From Brevundimonas sp. SORGH_AS_0993 (GTDB lineage: Bacteria > Pseudomonadota > Alphaproteobacteria > Caulobacterales > Caulobacteraceae), in NCBI RefSeq assembly GCF_030818545.1, contig NZ_JAUTAH010000001.1, forward strand, positions 563,001-627,000: 64,000 bases of DNA. Direction: 5' to 3'. The position numbers and the translations under genes were made by a program. The notes below the pieces were generated by a model. It saw only the letters and a list, made by a program, of their open reading frames with translations. It ran no database searches and was not told the origin of the DNA. Shown piece after piece: positions 37,021 through 46,010 of this stretch (position 1 is the stretch's first letter; each line of letters begins with the position of its first letter).

Positions 37021-38973
37021 ATGCGTCTGACCTTCGCGCTCGGCGCCTTGGCCGTCAGTCTTGCGTCCACCCCCGCGCTCGCCCAGGCGAATGACGGCTT
37101 TCGGCCGCTGGAGACGTTCGCGCCCCTGACCCTGCCGACGCCGGCGAACGCCTATCGGTCGGGCTCCGGCGCACCCGGCGCGGCCTATTGGCAGAACAGG
37201 GTCGACTATTCGATCGACGCCCGCCTCGATCCTGTCAGCCGCGTCCTGAACGGCCAGGCGGTCATCCGCTACACCAACAACAGCCCCGACGTTCTGGACG
37301 TGCTGTGGCTGCAACTGGACCAGAACCTTTATCGCACCGATGCGCGAGCGGTCGCCTTTTCGGCCCGTCCACGACGCGGTTCCACCGATGGCTACCGGAT
37401 TGAGCGGGTCGAGGTGAAACAGGACGGCGGCTGGGTTAAGGTCCAACCGCTGATCGACGACACGCGCATGCGCGTGACCCTGCCGACGGCCCTGTCGCCC
37501 AAGGGCGGTCAGGTCGAAGTGCGGGTGACTTATGGCTATGTCGTGCCGTCCGACGAATTCGGCGGCCGCACCGGCTGGATGTCCAGCGCCAACGGCGACA
37601 TTTTCAGCATCGCTCAATGGTATCCGCGCCTGGCCGTCTACGACGACGTGCGGGGGTGGGACACGTTGCCGTTCCTGGCCAACGAATTCTATCTGGAGTA
37701 CGGCGATTTCGATTACACCGTGACGGTTCCGGCCGACATGGTGGTGGCGGGTTCCGGCGAACTGACCAATCCCGATCAGGTGCTGGATGCCGAACAGCGT
37801 CGCCGTCTGGCCCAGGCCCACGCCAGCGACCGCACCGTGATGATCCGAACGCCGGAGGAGGTGTCGGCCGCGCCTGCGGGCCAAGCGACCAAGACCTGGC
37901 GCTTTCACATGAAGAACACCCGCGACGTGGCCTTCAGCGCCTCGCGCGCCTTCGTTTGGGACGCCGCGCGCATCAATCTGCCGAGCGGCAAGACAGCGCT
38001 GGCCCAGTCGGTCTATCCGATCGAGAGCGTGGGCCCGGGCCGCTGGGGCCGCTCCACCGAATATCTGAAACACGCGGTCGAGACCTTCTCGACCTGGTAT
38101 CCCTATCCTTGGCCCAATGCGATCAACGTCGCCGGACCGGCGGCGGGGATGGAATATCCGGGCATCGTTTTCGACGGGGTGGAGGACGAGGGCAAGACCC
38201 TGTTCTGGATCACTGCCCACGAGATCGGCCACAGTTGGTTCCCGATGATCGTCGGTTTCGACGAGCGCCGCGACGCCTGGATGGACGAAGGGTTCAACAC
38301 CTTCATCGACGTCTATGAATCCGACGCCTTCGAGGGCGGCGTCTATGGGCCCAAGCGCGACGGAGAATATGCGCCGGGGCAAGGAACTCCGGCAGAGCAG
38401 ATCGCCGCCCTTCTGGAAGACGCGGCCGCGCCGACGGTCATGACGCGCGCCGACGCCATCCAGGAAAAATACCGGCACCCAGTAACCTACTTCAAATCCG
38501 CCTTCGGCCTGACCCTGCTGCGCGAGGACATTCTGGGTCCCGAACGGTTCGACCCGGCCTTCCGCAAATTCATCGCCGACTGGGCCTTCAAACACCCCAA
38601 GCCGAGCGACTTCTTCCGGTCGATGGAGAGCGCAGGCGGCGAGGATATGTCGTGGTTCTGGCGCGGTTGGTATCTGAATAACTGGAAGCACGATTTGGCG
38701 GTCACGGCGATCACGCCTATCGACGGCGATCCCGCCAAGGGCGCGGACGTGGTGGTCGAAAACCGGGACAAGCTCGTGCTGCCGGCGATGTTGAGGGTCG
38801 TCTTCGCAGACGGTTCGCAGATCGACCAGAGAATTCCGGTCGAGACCTGGCTTCAGCGTGCAAGCCACGCCTTCCGTTTCGCGGGCCATGGGGCGGTGGT
38901 GTCCGCCACCGTGGACCCTGACCGTCGCCTGCCCGACAGCCATCGCGACGACAACAACCGAACCGCCGGCTGA
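37021..38973 (+). CDS. Exported M1-family zinc metallopeptidase
   Basis: 650 residues with a Sec signal peptide (MRLTFALGALAVSLASTPAL then AQA). The N-terminal beta domain is typical of M1 peptidases; the exopeptidase-like motif is AGMEYPGIVFDG (in place of GAMEN), the zinc site is HEIGHSWFP around residue 400, and the third ligand is in WMDEGFNTF. ATG 37021 gives the clean signal; an in-frame ATG at 36904 overlaps the preceding gene and is rejected. As a zinc enzyme downstream of a zinc-type operator it could belong to that regulon, but it may simply have its own promoter. Confidence 0.9.
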   Translation: MRLTFALGALAVSLASTPALAQANDGFRPLETFAPLTLPTPANAYRSGSGAPGAAYWQNRVDYSIDARLDPVSRVLNGQAVIRYTNNSPDVLDVLWLQLDQNLYRTDARAVAFSARPRRGSTDGYRIERVEVKQDGGWVKVQPLIDDTRMRVTLPTALSPKGGQVEVRVTYGYVVPSDEFGGRTGWMSSANGDIFSIAQWYPRLAVYDDVRGWDTLPFLANEFYLEYGDFDYTVTVPADMVVAGSGELTNPDQVLDAEQRRRLAQAHASDRTVMIRTPEEVSAAPAGQATKTWRFHMKNTRDVAFSASRAFVWDAARINLPSGKTALAQSVYPIESVGPGRWGRSTEYLKHAVETFSTWYPYPWPNAINVAGPAAGMEYPGIVFDGVEDEGKTLFWITAHEIGHSWFPMIVGFDERRDAWMDEGFNTFIDVYESDAFEGGVYGPKRDGEYAPGQGTPAEQIAALLEDAAAPTVMTRADAIQEKYRHPVTYFKSAFGLTLLREDILGPERFDPAFRKFIADWAFKHPKPSDFFRSMESAGGEDMSWFWRGWYLNNWKHDLAVTAITPIDGDPAKGADVVVENRDKLVLPAMLRVVFADGSQIDQRIPVETWLQRASHAFRFAGHGAVVSATVDPDRRLPDSHRDDNNRTAG

Positions 38974-38989
38974 GGCGGACGAGAGAGAC

Positions 38990-40663
38990 ATGAGCCTCAA
39001 GCCCGACGCCGACGATCCCAGGAGTCCCGACCGCCGCCGGCTGCTCGGCGGCCTGGCGCTCGTCGCCGGTGCGGCGGCGGTCCAGGGAGAAAGGGCCGCC
39101 GCAGCCTCGTCCATGACCGGCCCAGCGCCCAACCCAGGGCTTGGCTCGGGACCGGCCGCCGACGCGCGCCTGCGCGAGGCCATCGACACGGTGGTGGTGA
39201 TCTATGCGGAGAACCGCAGCTTCAACAATCTGTTCGCCGACTTCCCCGGCCTGGAGCGGCCCTTGTCCGCAGAGCCGGCGGAGCGCCTGCTGCAACGGGA
39301 CCGTGACGGTCGCATCCTGCCGCGTCTGCCGAAAATCTGGGAAGGCCTGGTTCCCGACAGCCAGGTAGTCGAGCATCGCACCTGGAAGATCGGGCCCGAC
39401 GAGTTGCCTGAGATCGCCAACGGCCCCTTCGCCCTGCAAACGCCCGAGGGCGATCCGCTGCCCCACGGCATCGTGACCCGCGATCTGGTTCACGCCTTCT
39501 ACCAGAACCAGTTGCAGATCAACGGCGGGCGCAACGACGGTTTCGTCGCCTGGGGGGATTCCGGCGCTCTGGTCATGGGCCGCTACGCCGACGGCGCGGC
39601 CAATCTGCGCCTGTGGTCGATCGCGCGCGAGTTCACCCTGTGCGACAACTTCTTCATGGGAGCCTTCGGCGGCTCCTTCCTGAATCATCAGTATCTCGTG
39701 GCCGCCCGGCCGCCCTTCTATCCGGACGCAGACCACAGCCCGGCGAAGGGCAGGATCGCCAGGGTCGAGGGCGACGACCTCGCCGGAATTCGCCTTCGTC
39801 TGAAGGCGGATTCGCCCGCTAGCGCCCTGGATGGCCCTCCGAAGTTCGTGCCGAGTTCGCTCACCCCCGACTTTTGGGCGGTGAATACCCTGACCCCGCC
39901 CTATGCGCCTACCTATGAGCTGGACAAGGCGCGGCCGGGCTACGCCGACTGGACCAGCGCACACACCCTGCCGCCACAGACCCACGCCACCATCGGCGAC
40001 CGGCTGTCGGACAAGGGGATCGCCTGGGCCTGGTACGCCGGCGGCTGGGCTCTGGCCCTGGCCGGACAAGGAACCAACGGGGACTTCCCCACCAGGCCCA
40101 ATTTTCAGCCGCATCACCAGCCGCTGAACTATTTTGCGCGCTTTGCGCCCGACACGGACGAACGGAGCGCGCACTTGAAGGACGGCGGCGTCGGCGACAC
40201 CGCGCGCACCAACCATTTCCTGGCCGACGCCGAGGCCGGTCGTCTGCCGTCCGTCAGTTTCTACAAGCCCCAGGGCGACCTCAACATGCACGCCGGCTAT
40301 TCCGATGTGGACGCCGGCGACCGACATATCGCCCGCGTAATCGACGCCTTGCGAAACAGCCCCCAATGGGCGCGGATGCTGATCGTCGTCACCTTCGACG
40401 AGAACGGCGGCTGGTGGGATCACGTCGCTCCGCCCAAAGGCGACCGTTGGGGCCCCGGCAGCCGCATCCCGGCCCTGATCGTTTCGCCTTTCGCGCGCCG
40501 TGGCGCGGTCGATCACACCCTTTACGACACGGGCTCGATCGCCCGTTTCGTGATCCGCCGGTTCGACCTGGAGACTCTGCCCGGCCTGGTGCAGCGCGAG
40601 CAGGCGATGATCGCCGGCGGCGGTCCACCGCCGGGGGATCTGACCGGAGCGCTTGTGTTGTAG
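38990..40663 (+). CDS. Exported acid phosphatase / phosphoesterase-family (AcpA/PLC-like) enzyme
   Basis: 557 residues beginning 16 bases after the M1 stop, with GAGAGAG just upstream of ATG 38990. The N-terminus has a twin-arginine-like signal (SPDRRRLLGGLALVAGAAA). The PF04185-type phosphoesterase core is seen in VVVIYAENRSFNNLFADFPG, FMGAFGGSFLNHQYLVAARP, PSVSFYKPQGDLNMHAGY, VTFDENGGWWDHVAPPKGD and GSRIPALIVSPFARRG. Related enzymes are acid phosphatases and phospholipases C that act in the periplasm or outside. Which activity this one has is not decidable here. Confidence 0.88.
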   Translation: MSLKPDADDPRSPDRRRLLGGLALVAGAAAVQGERAAAASSMTGPAPNPGLGSGPAADARLREAIDTVVVIYAENRSFNNLFADFPGLERPLSAEPAERLLQRDRDGRILPRLPKIWEGLVPDSQVVEHRTWKIGPDELPEIANGPFALQTPEGDPLPHGIVTRDLVHAFYQNQLQINGGRNDGFVAWGDSGALVMGRYADGAANLRLWSIAREFTLCDNFFMGAFGGSFLNHQYLVAARPPFYPDADHSPAKGRIARVEGDDLAGIRLRLKADSPASALDGPPKFVPSSLTPDFWAVNTLTPPYAPTYELDKARPGYADWTSAHTLPPQTHATIGDRLSDKGIAWAWYAGGWALALAGQGTNGDFPTRPNFQPHHQPLNYFARFAPDTDERSAHLKDGGVGDTARTNHFLADAEAGRLPSVSFYKPQGDLNMHAGYSDVDAGDRHIARVIDALRNSPQWARMLIVVTFDENGGWWDHVAPPKGDRWGPGSRIPALIVSPFARRGAVDHTLYDTGSIARFVIRRFDLETLPGLVQREQAMIAGGGPPPGDLTGALVL

Positions 40664-40719
40664 TTGTCGGTTCGCCTCTGTCCGGCTCTGTTCAAGATCG
40701 TCCTTTCGGAGCCGTTTCG

Positions 40720-40970
40720 ATGTTCGTGTCCCTTGTCGCCGCTGGCCTGCTGGCCTCCACTTCAGTTGCGGCGGACGCCCCCCAGACGCTTCACCCGTAT
40801 GGCGGCCTGGCGCTGGATCCGACGGTACAGCGCATCGTTTCGATTAATTCGATCCAGCGCGGCGTAGAGACCGCCGGCGATGCGCCGACGATCATGGTGC
40901 GTGATGCGCAGGGCCAGGTGTTGAACAGCATCGCCCCGTGCGACTGCCAGCTACGCTGGGCCGGTCTAGG
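40720..40970 (+). pseudogene. Truncated exported protein (S9-peptidase-like N-terminus) cut off by an IS element
   Basis: From ATG 40720 (GGAG eight bases upstream) the frame encodes a Sec signal peptide (MFVSLVAAGLLASTSVAADA) and about 65 mature residues, including LHPYGGLALDPTVQRIVSIN and IMVRDAQGQVLNSIAPCDCQ. These resemble the first blade of the beta-propeller of exported S9-type (prolyl-oligopeptidase-like) peptidases. The sequence then runs straight into the IS481-type element at 40971, so the catalytic domain is lost. The family call is tentative because only about 85 codons remain. Confidence 0.6.
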
Positions 40971-41924
40971 TGTTCAGTCCCGGCATCTGGTGGATCGGAT
41001 CGAGGATGAATCGCTCTGGTTCTGGAGTCCAGATTTTGGCGATGTATTCGTAGGGTGTGAGGCCGCTGAGGGTCTTGAGCCTGCGGGCGAAGTTGTAAGC
41101 GGCCATAAAGTCGGCGAGGTGGGTGCGCAGTTGATCGTGGCTGTCGTAATGGAAGCGCTTGACGGTGGCGTCCTTGATGGTGCGGTTCATCCGTTCGACC
41201 TGGCCATTGGTCCACGGGTGGTTCGGCTTGGTCAGCCGGTGCTCTATGCCGTTGGCGTCGCAGATCATGTCGAAGCGCATCTGACGAGAGTAAAGCGGTG
41301 TTGCGGTTGCGGGGCTGCTCGGCGAACTGGATGCCGTTGTCCGTCAGGATTGTGTGGATCCTATACGGCACGGCCCGCAGCAGGTACTCCAGGAACTGCC
41401 ACGCTGTTCGTCTGTCGGCCTTGTCGATCAGTTGGGTGACGGCGAACTTGCTGGTTCGATCGATGGCGACGACAGATAGAGCTTGCCCTCCGCAGTCTGA
41501 ACCTCGGCGATATCCATGTGGAAGAAGCCAATCGGATAACGCTTGAAGCGCTGCCGTTTGGGCTTGTCGCCTTCGATATCGGGCAGGCGCGAGATGTAGT
41601 GGCGCTGAAGGCAGCGGTGCAGCGCTGACCGGGTGAGATGCGGAATGGAAGGCTGAAGGGCGTAAAGGCAATCGTCCAGCGGCAAGAGCGTATGCCGCCG
41701 GAACGCGACCACCATCGCTCCTCGGCTTCGCTCAGAACGGTCGAGCGCAGCTCCCGCGGCCCGGTTTTCATATCTTCGACCGAAGTCCGCTTGCGCCACT
41801 TCGCCACCGTCTTGGGGTTGATCCCCAACTCCCGGCTCAACGTCGAGAGCGAAGCCTGCGATCGCTTTATTGCTGCTCGGACGGCGTGCGTGGTCGTGGC
41901 GCTCTCGTGACGAACCTGTCCCAT
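40966..41924 (-). pseudogene. IS481-family transposase, three frameshifts
   Basis: From ATG 41924 the product starts MGQVRHESATTTHAVRAAIK, with the helix-turn-helix SLSTLSRELGINPKTVAKWR. The frame then shifts; the next pieces are FHMDIAEVQTAEGKLYL and VVAIDRTSKFAVTQLIDKAD (integrase-core DDE region, first Asp in MDIAE), then ILTDNGIQFA (second Asp), and in a further frame NHPWTNGQVERMNRTIKDAT (Glu) to the end PGLNT. At least three frame changes break the gene, so the copy is inactive. The stop codon uses the CTAG target at the left flank. Confidence 0.82.
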
Positions 41925-41989
41925 AAGGCATCCTTCCATTCCAACGAAACACACCATCAAACCATGGGATCAAACAAACGCCGGACACA
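40971..41989. mobile_element. IS481-family insertion sequence, degenerate
   Basis: A 1,019-base element with imperfect terminal inverted repeats. The left end is TGTTCAGTCCCGGCATCTGG and the right end, read inward, is TGTGTCCGGCGTTTGTTTGA; they align over GTCC-GGC-TTG and GATC. The left flank TCTAGG fits the NCTAGN target preferred by some IS481 elements, but the right flank is ACTATT, so there is no clean target duplication. The genes on the two sides are different (S9-like versus beta-mannosidase), which suggests a deletion or recombination after insertion. Confidence 0.8.
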
Positions 41990-41995
41990 ACTATT

Positions 41996-42525
41996 TCGTG
42001 GCCGACGGGGATCGGGCGAACGCCGATTCACGACGTCGATCCGGGCGAGCGGGAACCGTCGAAGTCGGCCACAGGCTGGATGAATATTTCCGCCCCGGGC
42101 GATGTGTATGAGGTGCTCGTCGCCGCCGGTCGCTTGAAGCACCCGTTCGAAAAGCGCAACGAAGCCGACGCCGCCCGGGTGCGCGATCGCGAATGGGAGT
42201 TGCGCTCGGCTTTCACGGTGCCGCACTGGAACGACGTCGCGCAGGTGATTGAGTTTGTGTTCGAAGGCCTGGACACATTCGCCGAAGTCTTCTTGGACGG
42301 TGTCGCTAGGCCGGGCCGATAACATGTTCCGGACTTGGCGCTACGATCTGGGTTCGCACCTCATGCCGGGCCCGCAGACAGATCAATGATGTGGCCTTCG
42401 CCACATTAGAGGCACCGGAGAACGAGGCTTGGGCCGAGGTCTGGGTCGAAATGTCGAAACAGGCGACCGGCCTGGCCCTGGAGGTCATCCTGGCCGGTCC
42501 CGCCGGGGAAACGGCCCAGCCCTGA
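41996..42525 (+). pseudogene. Beta-mannosidase (GH2 type) N-terminal remnant
   Basis: Downstream of the IS, the plus strand carries pieces of the sugar-binding N-terminal domain of a GH2 beta-mannosidase. One frame gives WMNISAPGDVYEVLVAAGRL, KHPFEKRNEADAARVRDREW and FVFEGLDTFAEVFLDGV. After a frame change near 42307 it continues LGRADNMFRTWRYDLGSHL, which is characteristic of this family, then stops. A third piece (about 42374-42525) reads ENEAWAEVWVEMSKQATGLA and LEVILAGPAGETAQP, probably a further fragment. The catalytic TIM barrel is absent. Confidence 0.7.
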
Positions 42526-43342
42526 GCGTGCCTCTAGGAACTGCTGTGCACGTCGTCTATCCCGAGGTTCATGCGCGTATGACCATGCGGATGGGCGGCG
42601 CGGCGGAGTCGCCAGATGGCTGGCGGCTGAGGGAGCGTGACCGAAGCCATAGGAGATCGCTGCGCACAGTGAGGAAGAGAGCCGCAAACTCTCTGGCGAT
42701 GATGGAGGCCGCCGACGCAAGAGGGGCGAAACCTCAGGGAACGCAGGGCGTCCGGAACGGCGGGACGGACTGACTGCTGGCGCGACGCTTGGGGACATTT
42801 CCCAGCCGCGGTCTCAGCAGGCGGGTCAATCCGACAATCCGCTGAAAACCTGTGGATGAGCCCGCCGAGCGACGTCGCGTTTGGAGGCGGCCTTGCGGGT
42901 TGCTCTGATTTAGGAAGAAAATCTTCTACGAAAATCAAAACTTAAATCCGAGAAGTGGCTCCCTTTCGTGGAGGCGTTTCGAACTCTGTGCCGTGTCCAG
43001 TCTTCCGGGTTCCGGCGCTCGCTGGAGCTATTCCGCTTATCCGGATTGAACCCTCCCGGTGCCGCCAATGTCAGATCTTAGGGCCTTGTAGGGCATCACT
43101 CATACATGGATGGAGCGTCCCGCGGTGGTCATGATGTAGAGCGTCAGCAAGGAGGCATGGCGGGGTGACGTCGGCAGACCTTCGCAGCGGGCGTCCCCTT
43201 CATCGTCCCGCCGACGGTTGCATTGGTCGAAAGTCTCAAGGATGTTGAGAGGTTGAGTCAGCAGGCCCTACTTGGATAGGGTGCCCGTCGTGTCGGCGCC
43301 AATCTAGAGGAATACCACCTTCACCATCGGGCAAGCTGCGGC
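42526..43342. other. No gene recognised (817 bases)
   Basis: Neither strand shows a convincing coding frame or RNA gene. A short A/T-rich patch near 42905-42950 stands out from the high-GC surroundings and contains a small palindrome, GAAGA-AAA-TCTTC (42914-42926). The stretch probably represents decayed DNA next to the IS scar plus the 3' flank of the receptor gene that ends at 43343. Confidence 0.5.
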
Positions 43343-45859
43343 TTAGAAAATATGGCGTAGGGTAAGCTGTAGCGTCCTGGGAGCATAAGCGACGACATAG
43401 CGCTCATACTCGGCGCGAGAGGCCGCCCATGTCACCCCGTTCGAATTCAGGGCGTTGGTGATCTGCAGGCCGAGCGCTCCCGCGCCGCTCTTCAGATCAA
43501 TCCCCGCATTCACGAGCGTGGAGGCGGGTAGATGTTCGTAGTAGGGGTCCAGGCGATCAAAAACAGACCCTGCATATCCCCGGTGGACGAACTCGATCCG
43601 GGGACTCAGTTCAAGGTCCCGCGGCAGGCGAAACGTGCCGATCAAAGCAGCTGAAGCTCGCAGATCCGGCTCATAGGGTATGCGGTCGCCGACTTTTCCC
43701 GCGACATCGAACGTCGTGGACGTCGATGCCTTGGTCAGTCTTGCATCAGTGTGGGATAGGGACCAGCGCACCCGCAGATTGGATGTCAGTCCCAGTCGGC
43801 CTTCCACCTCGAATCCCCGGATGGCGGCTTCGCCGGCGTTGGTGATGAAGTTGAAGTTCGGAATGCGCGCCGCGACCTGCATGTCCGACCAGAGCACCTG
43901 GAAGACGGCGGCGTCGATCAGGAGGCGTCCGTTGCCGGCCGTGGTCTTCAGGCCGAGCTCGAAGTTCCGGACGCCGTCCGGCCGATAGGCGACATAGGCG
44001 TCGGCCAGTCCAGGGGTGTTGTTCGCCCCGCCTGGACGAAATCCCTCGGCGTACTGCGCGAAAACCATGGCGTGGGCGTTGAACCGATAGGCGGCGGTGG
44101 CGCGACGGACCCAGCCCGACTCATGATTATGGTTCACCGCTTCGGGGCCCTGAACCGAGGCGTTCAGGTAACTGGTCTGAAGAACCTGGGCCCGGGAAAT
44201 CTTGTCGTATTCGTATCGACGCGCGCCCAGGCGCAGGGTCAGATTCGACCAGGGCGATAGAGCGAATTCGCCATAGAGGGCCGTCTGGATCAGATCCACG
44301 CCGGTGCTGCGTGTGAACACGGTGGTCAGCGGCCGCGCAACCCCGCCCTCGACGGTCGCCAGAACGGTGCTGCTGACGGAATAGTCGCGGCGATTCTCGC
44401 GGAAGACGCCGAGCGTCCAGTTCAAAAGAGGGTTGGGCGCGGAATCCAGCCTCGCCTCTGCGACCGTCGAACTCACCTCCATCGGCTGATAGCCGACGAC
44501 CGGCAGGATGGAGTCCACATAGGCTTGATAGGCCGCCAGTTGATCCGCGTCACAGGTAGTCGAGACCCCCACATAACGGGGGCAATAAAGACCGTTTCGG
44601 CGGGCGGTGAGCGCAGACAGGCTGGTGTCGATATATTTGGTCGCCCGCCAGTCATAGTGCGACAGGCTGGCGGTCAGGCGCGCGCTCGGCATCGCCTGTT
44701 CGACCGTCAGTGCTCCGAGCCGGAAGCGGTTCGGGAACGGCAGCCGGGCGTAGGAACCGAGCCGTCGCCCCCCTAGCGCGGGATCGGTGATGGCGCTGTC
44801 CTCGACCTTCTGCTCCTGGACGATCACCGTGGCGTCATAGACGGCGCCGGCTCCGGGCAACCACCTCAAGGCGGCGCGCGCGCCGGTCTTGCGGGCCGCG
44901 TTGACGTCTTCGAGGCGCAGGCGCGGGTTGTCGATGTAACCGGGCACGCCTTCCGACCACACCGCCAGTCGGCCGCCGAAAGTGTCGGAAACGGGGGCGT
45001 TGACCAGGGCGGCGACCGACCCCGCAGATCCCCCTCCAGCCGCGGCGGCCCAGGACGACTGAAGCCGGATGTCGGACCTCTCGAGATCAGGCCGGTTGTA
45101 CAATATTCGCACCGCGCCGCTCATGGCGCCGGACCCAAACAGCGTGCCCTGAGGGCCCTTGAGGACTTCAAGCCTCTGCGTGTCGAAGAGGCTGAGATCG
45201 GGGGTGATGCTGCTGGGGTCGGAGGTGGCGGAGTTCGGCCCCGAGACCGGCGTGTCGCCAATGTAGAGGGCGACGGAATTTTCTCCGGCGCTCTGCACCC
45301 CTCGTAGGGAAAGGCGCCGCTGCCCCGTATTGAGCTCGGTTTGGATCAGCCCCGGGGCCAGACCGCCGAGTTGCGACAGACTGGATAGACCAGAGGCGCC
45401 GGGATCGTCGGCGTCGATCACAACCAGGGAAATAGGCGTGCGCGACGCCGTTGTCTCACGCCGGAGCGCCGTGACCACGACCTCATCCACCAGGGCCGGT
45501 TCGCCGTCGACGAGGCGAACCGGCGGCTCGCGGCTCTCCGAGACAGGTCTCAAGAGAATGATCCGTCCATCGTCGGACGCGACCTCCAGTCCGCTGCCGT
45601 CGATCAGCCGGGCCAGGGCGACCCGTGCGTCCAAGGGACCGTTCAGCGCGGGGGAACGGGCGCGACCGAGGCCTTCGGAGGGAGCGAGAACCTGGATCCC
45701 CGCCTGGCGGGCGAAGATCGGCAGGGCGCGCGCCGTCGGCAGGGCGGGAATGGAGAAGTGCCGGACTTCGGCGTGGCTCCTGTCCGGAAGGCAAAGGACG
45801 AGCCCAGCCGCCAAGCCGGCGGCGAGCCTCACGCCTGACCTCCAGACTCTGCGGCTCAT
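43343..45859 (-). CDS. TonB-dependent receptor with STN domain (fifth gene of the sigma/amidohydrolase block)
   Basis: 838 residues from ATG 45859, with a signal peptide (MSRRVWRSGVRLAAGLAAGL). An STN domain follows (VRHFSIPALPTARALPIFAR, DARVALARLIDGSGL), then a TonB-box-like DEVVVTALRRETTASRT, the plug ([60 protein letters not shown]) and a barrel ending in Phe (LTLRHIF). The plug is strikingly like that of the receptor at 47612 in the same block. The STN domain suggests this is the receptor that signals to the FecR at 50021. A TTG at 45898 is an alternative, less likely, start. Confidence 0.92.
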   Translation of the reverse strand: MSRRVWRSGVRLAAGLAAGLVLCLPDRSHAEVRHFSIPALPTARALPIFARQAGIQVLAPSEGLGRARSPALNGPLDARVALARLIDGSGLEVASDDGRIILLRPVSESREPPVRLVDGEPALVDEVVVTALRRETTASRTPISLVVIDADDPGASGLSSLSQLGGLAPGLIQTELNTGQRRLSLRGVQSAGENSVALYIGDTPVSGPNSATSDPSSITPDLSLFDTQRLEVLKGPQGTLFGSGAMSGAVRILYNRPDLERSDIRLQSSWAAAAGGGSAGSVAALVNAPVSDTFGGRLAVWSEGVPGYIDNPRLRLEDVNAARKTGARAALRWLPGAGAVYDATVIVQEQKVEDSAITDPALGGRRLGSYARLPFPNRFRLGALTVEQAMPSARLTASLSHYDWRATKYIDTSLSALTARRNGLYCPRYVGVSTTCDADQLAAYQAYVDSILPVVGYQPMEVSSTVAEARLDSAPNPLLNWTLGVFRENRRDYSVSSTVLATVEGGVARPLTTVFTRSTGVDLIQTALYGEFALSPWSNLTLRLGARRYEYDKISRAQVLQTSYLNASVQGPEAVNHNHESGWVRRATAAYRFNAHAMVFAQYAEGFRPGGANNTPGLADAYVAYRPDGVRNFELGLKTTAGNGRLLIDAAVFQVLWSDMQVAARIPNFNFITNAGEAAIRGFEVEGRLGLTSNLRVRWSLSHTDARLTKASTSTTFDVAGKVGDRIPYEPDLRASAALIGTFRLPRDLELSPRIEFVHRGYAGSVFDRLDPYYEHLPASTLVNAGIDLKSGAGALGLQITNALNSNGVTWAASRAEYERYVVAYAPRTLQLTLRHIF

Positions 45860-46010
45860 CCCGCGTGTCCCCACGATCCCCGGAACAGCCCGCTGCAAGC
45901 CGACCGCTCCCTGTCATAGGATCGTCGCAGACCGCGCGCATCTCGCAAGTGCGAGATGCGCGCGGAGCTTCGCGCTCGGCCGAACGTCACCATCGGGCCA
46001 CAGTCGCCCG

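Noticed and set aside
42429..42773. Open frame with a Met-Arg-rich product downstream of the mannosidase relic
   Set aside because: No ribosome-binding site, no recognisable domain, and it overlaps decayed sequence.
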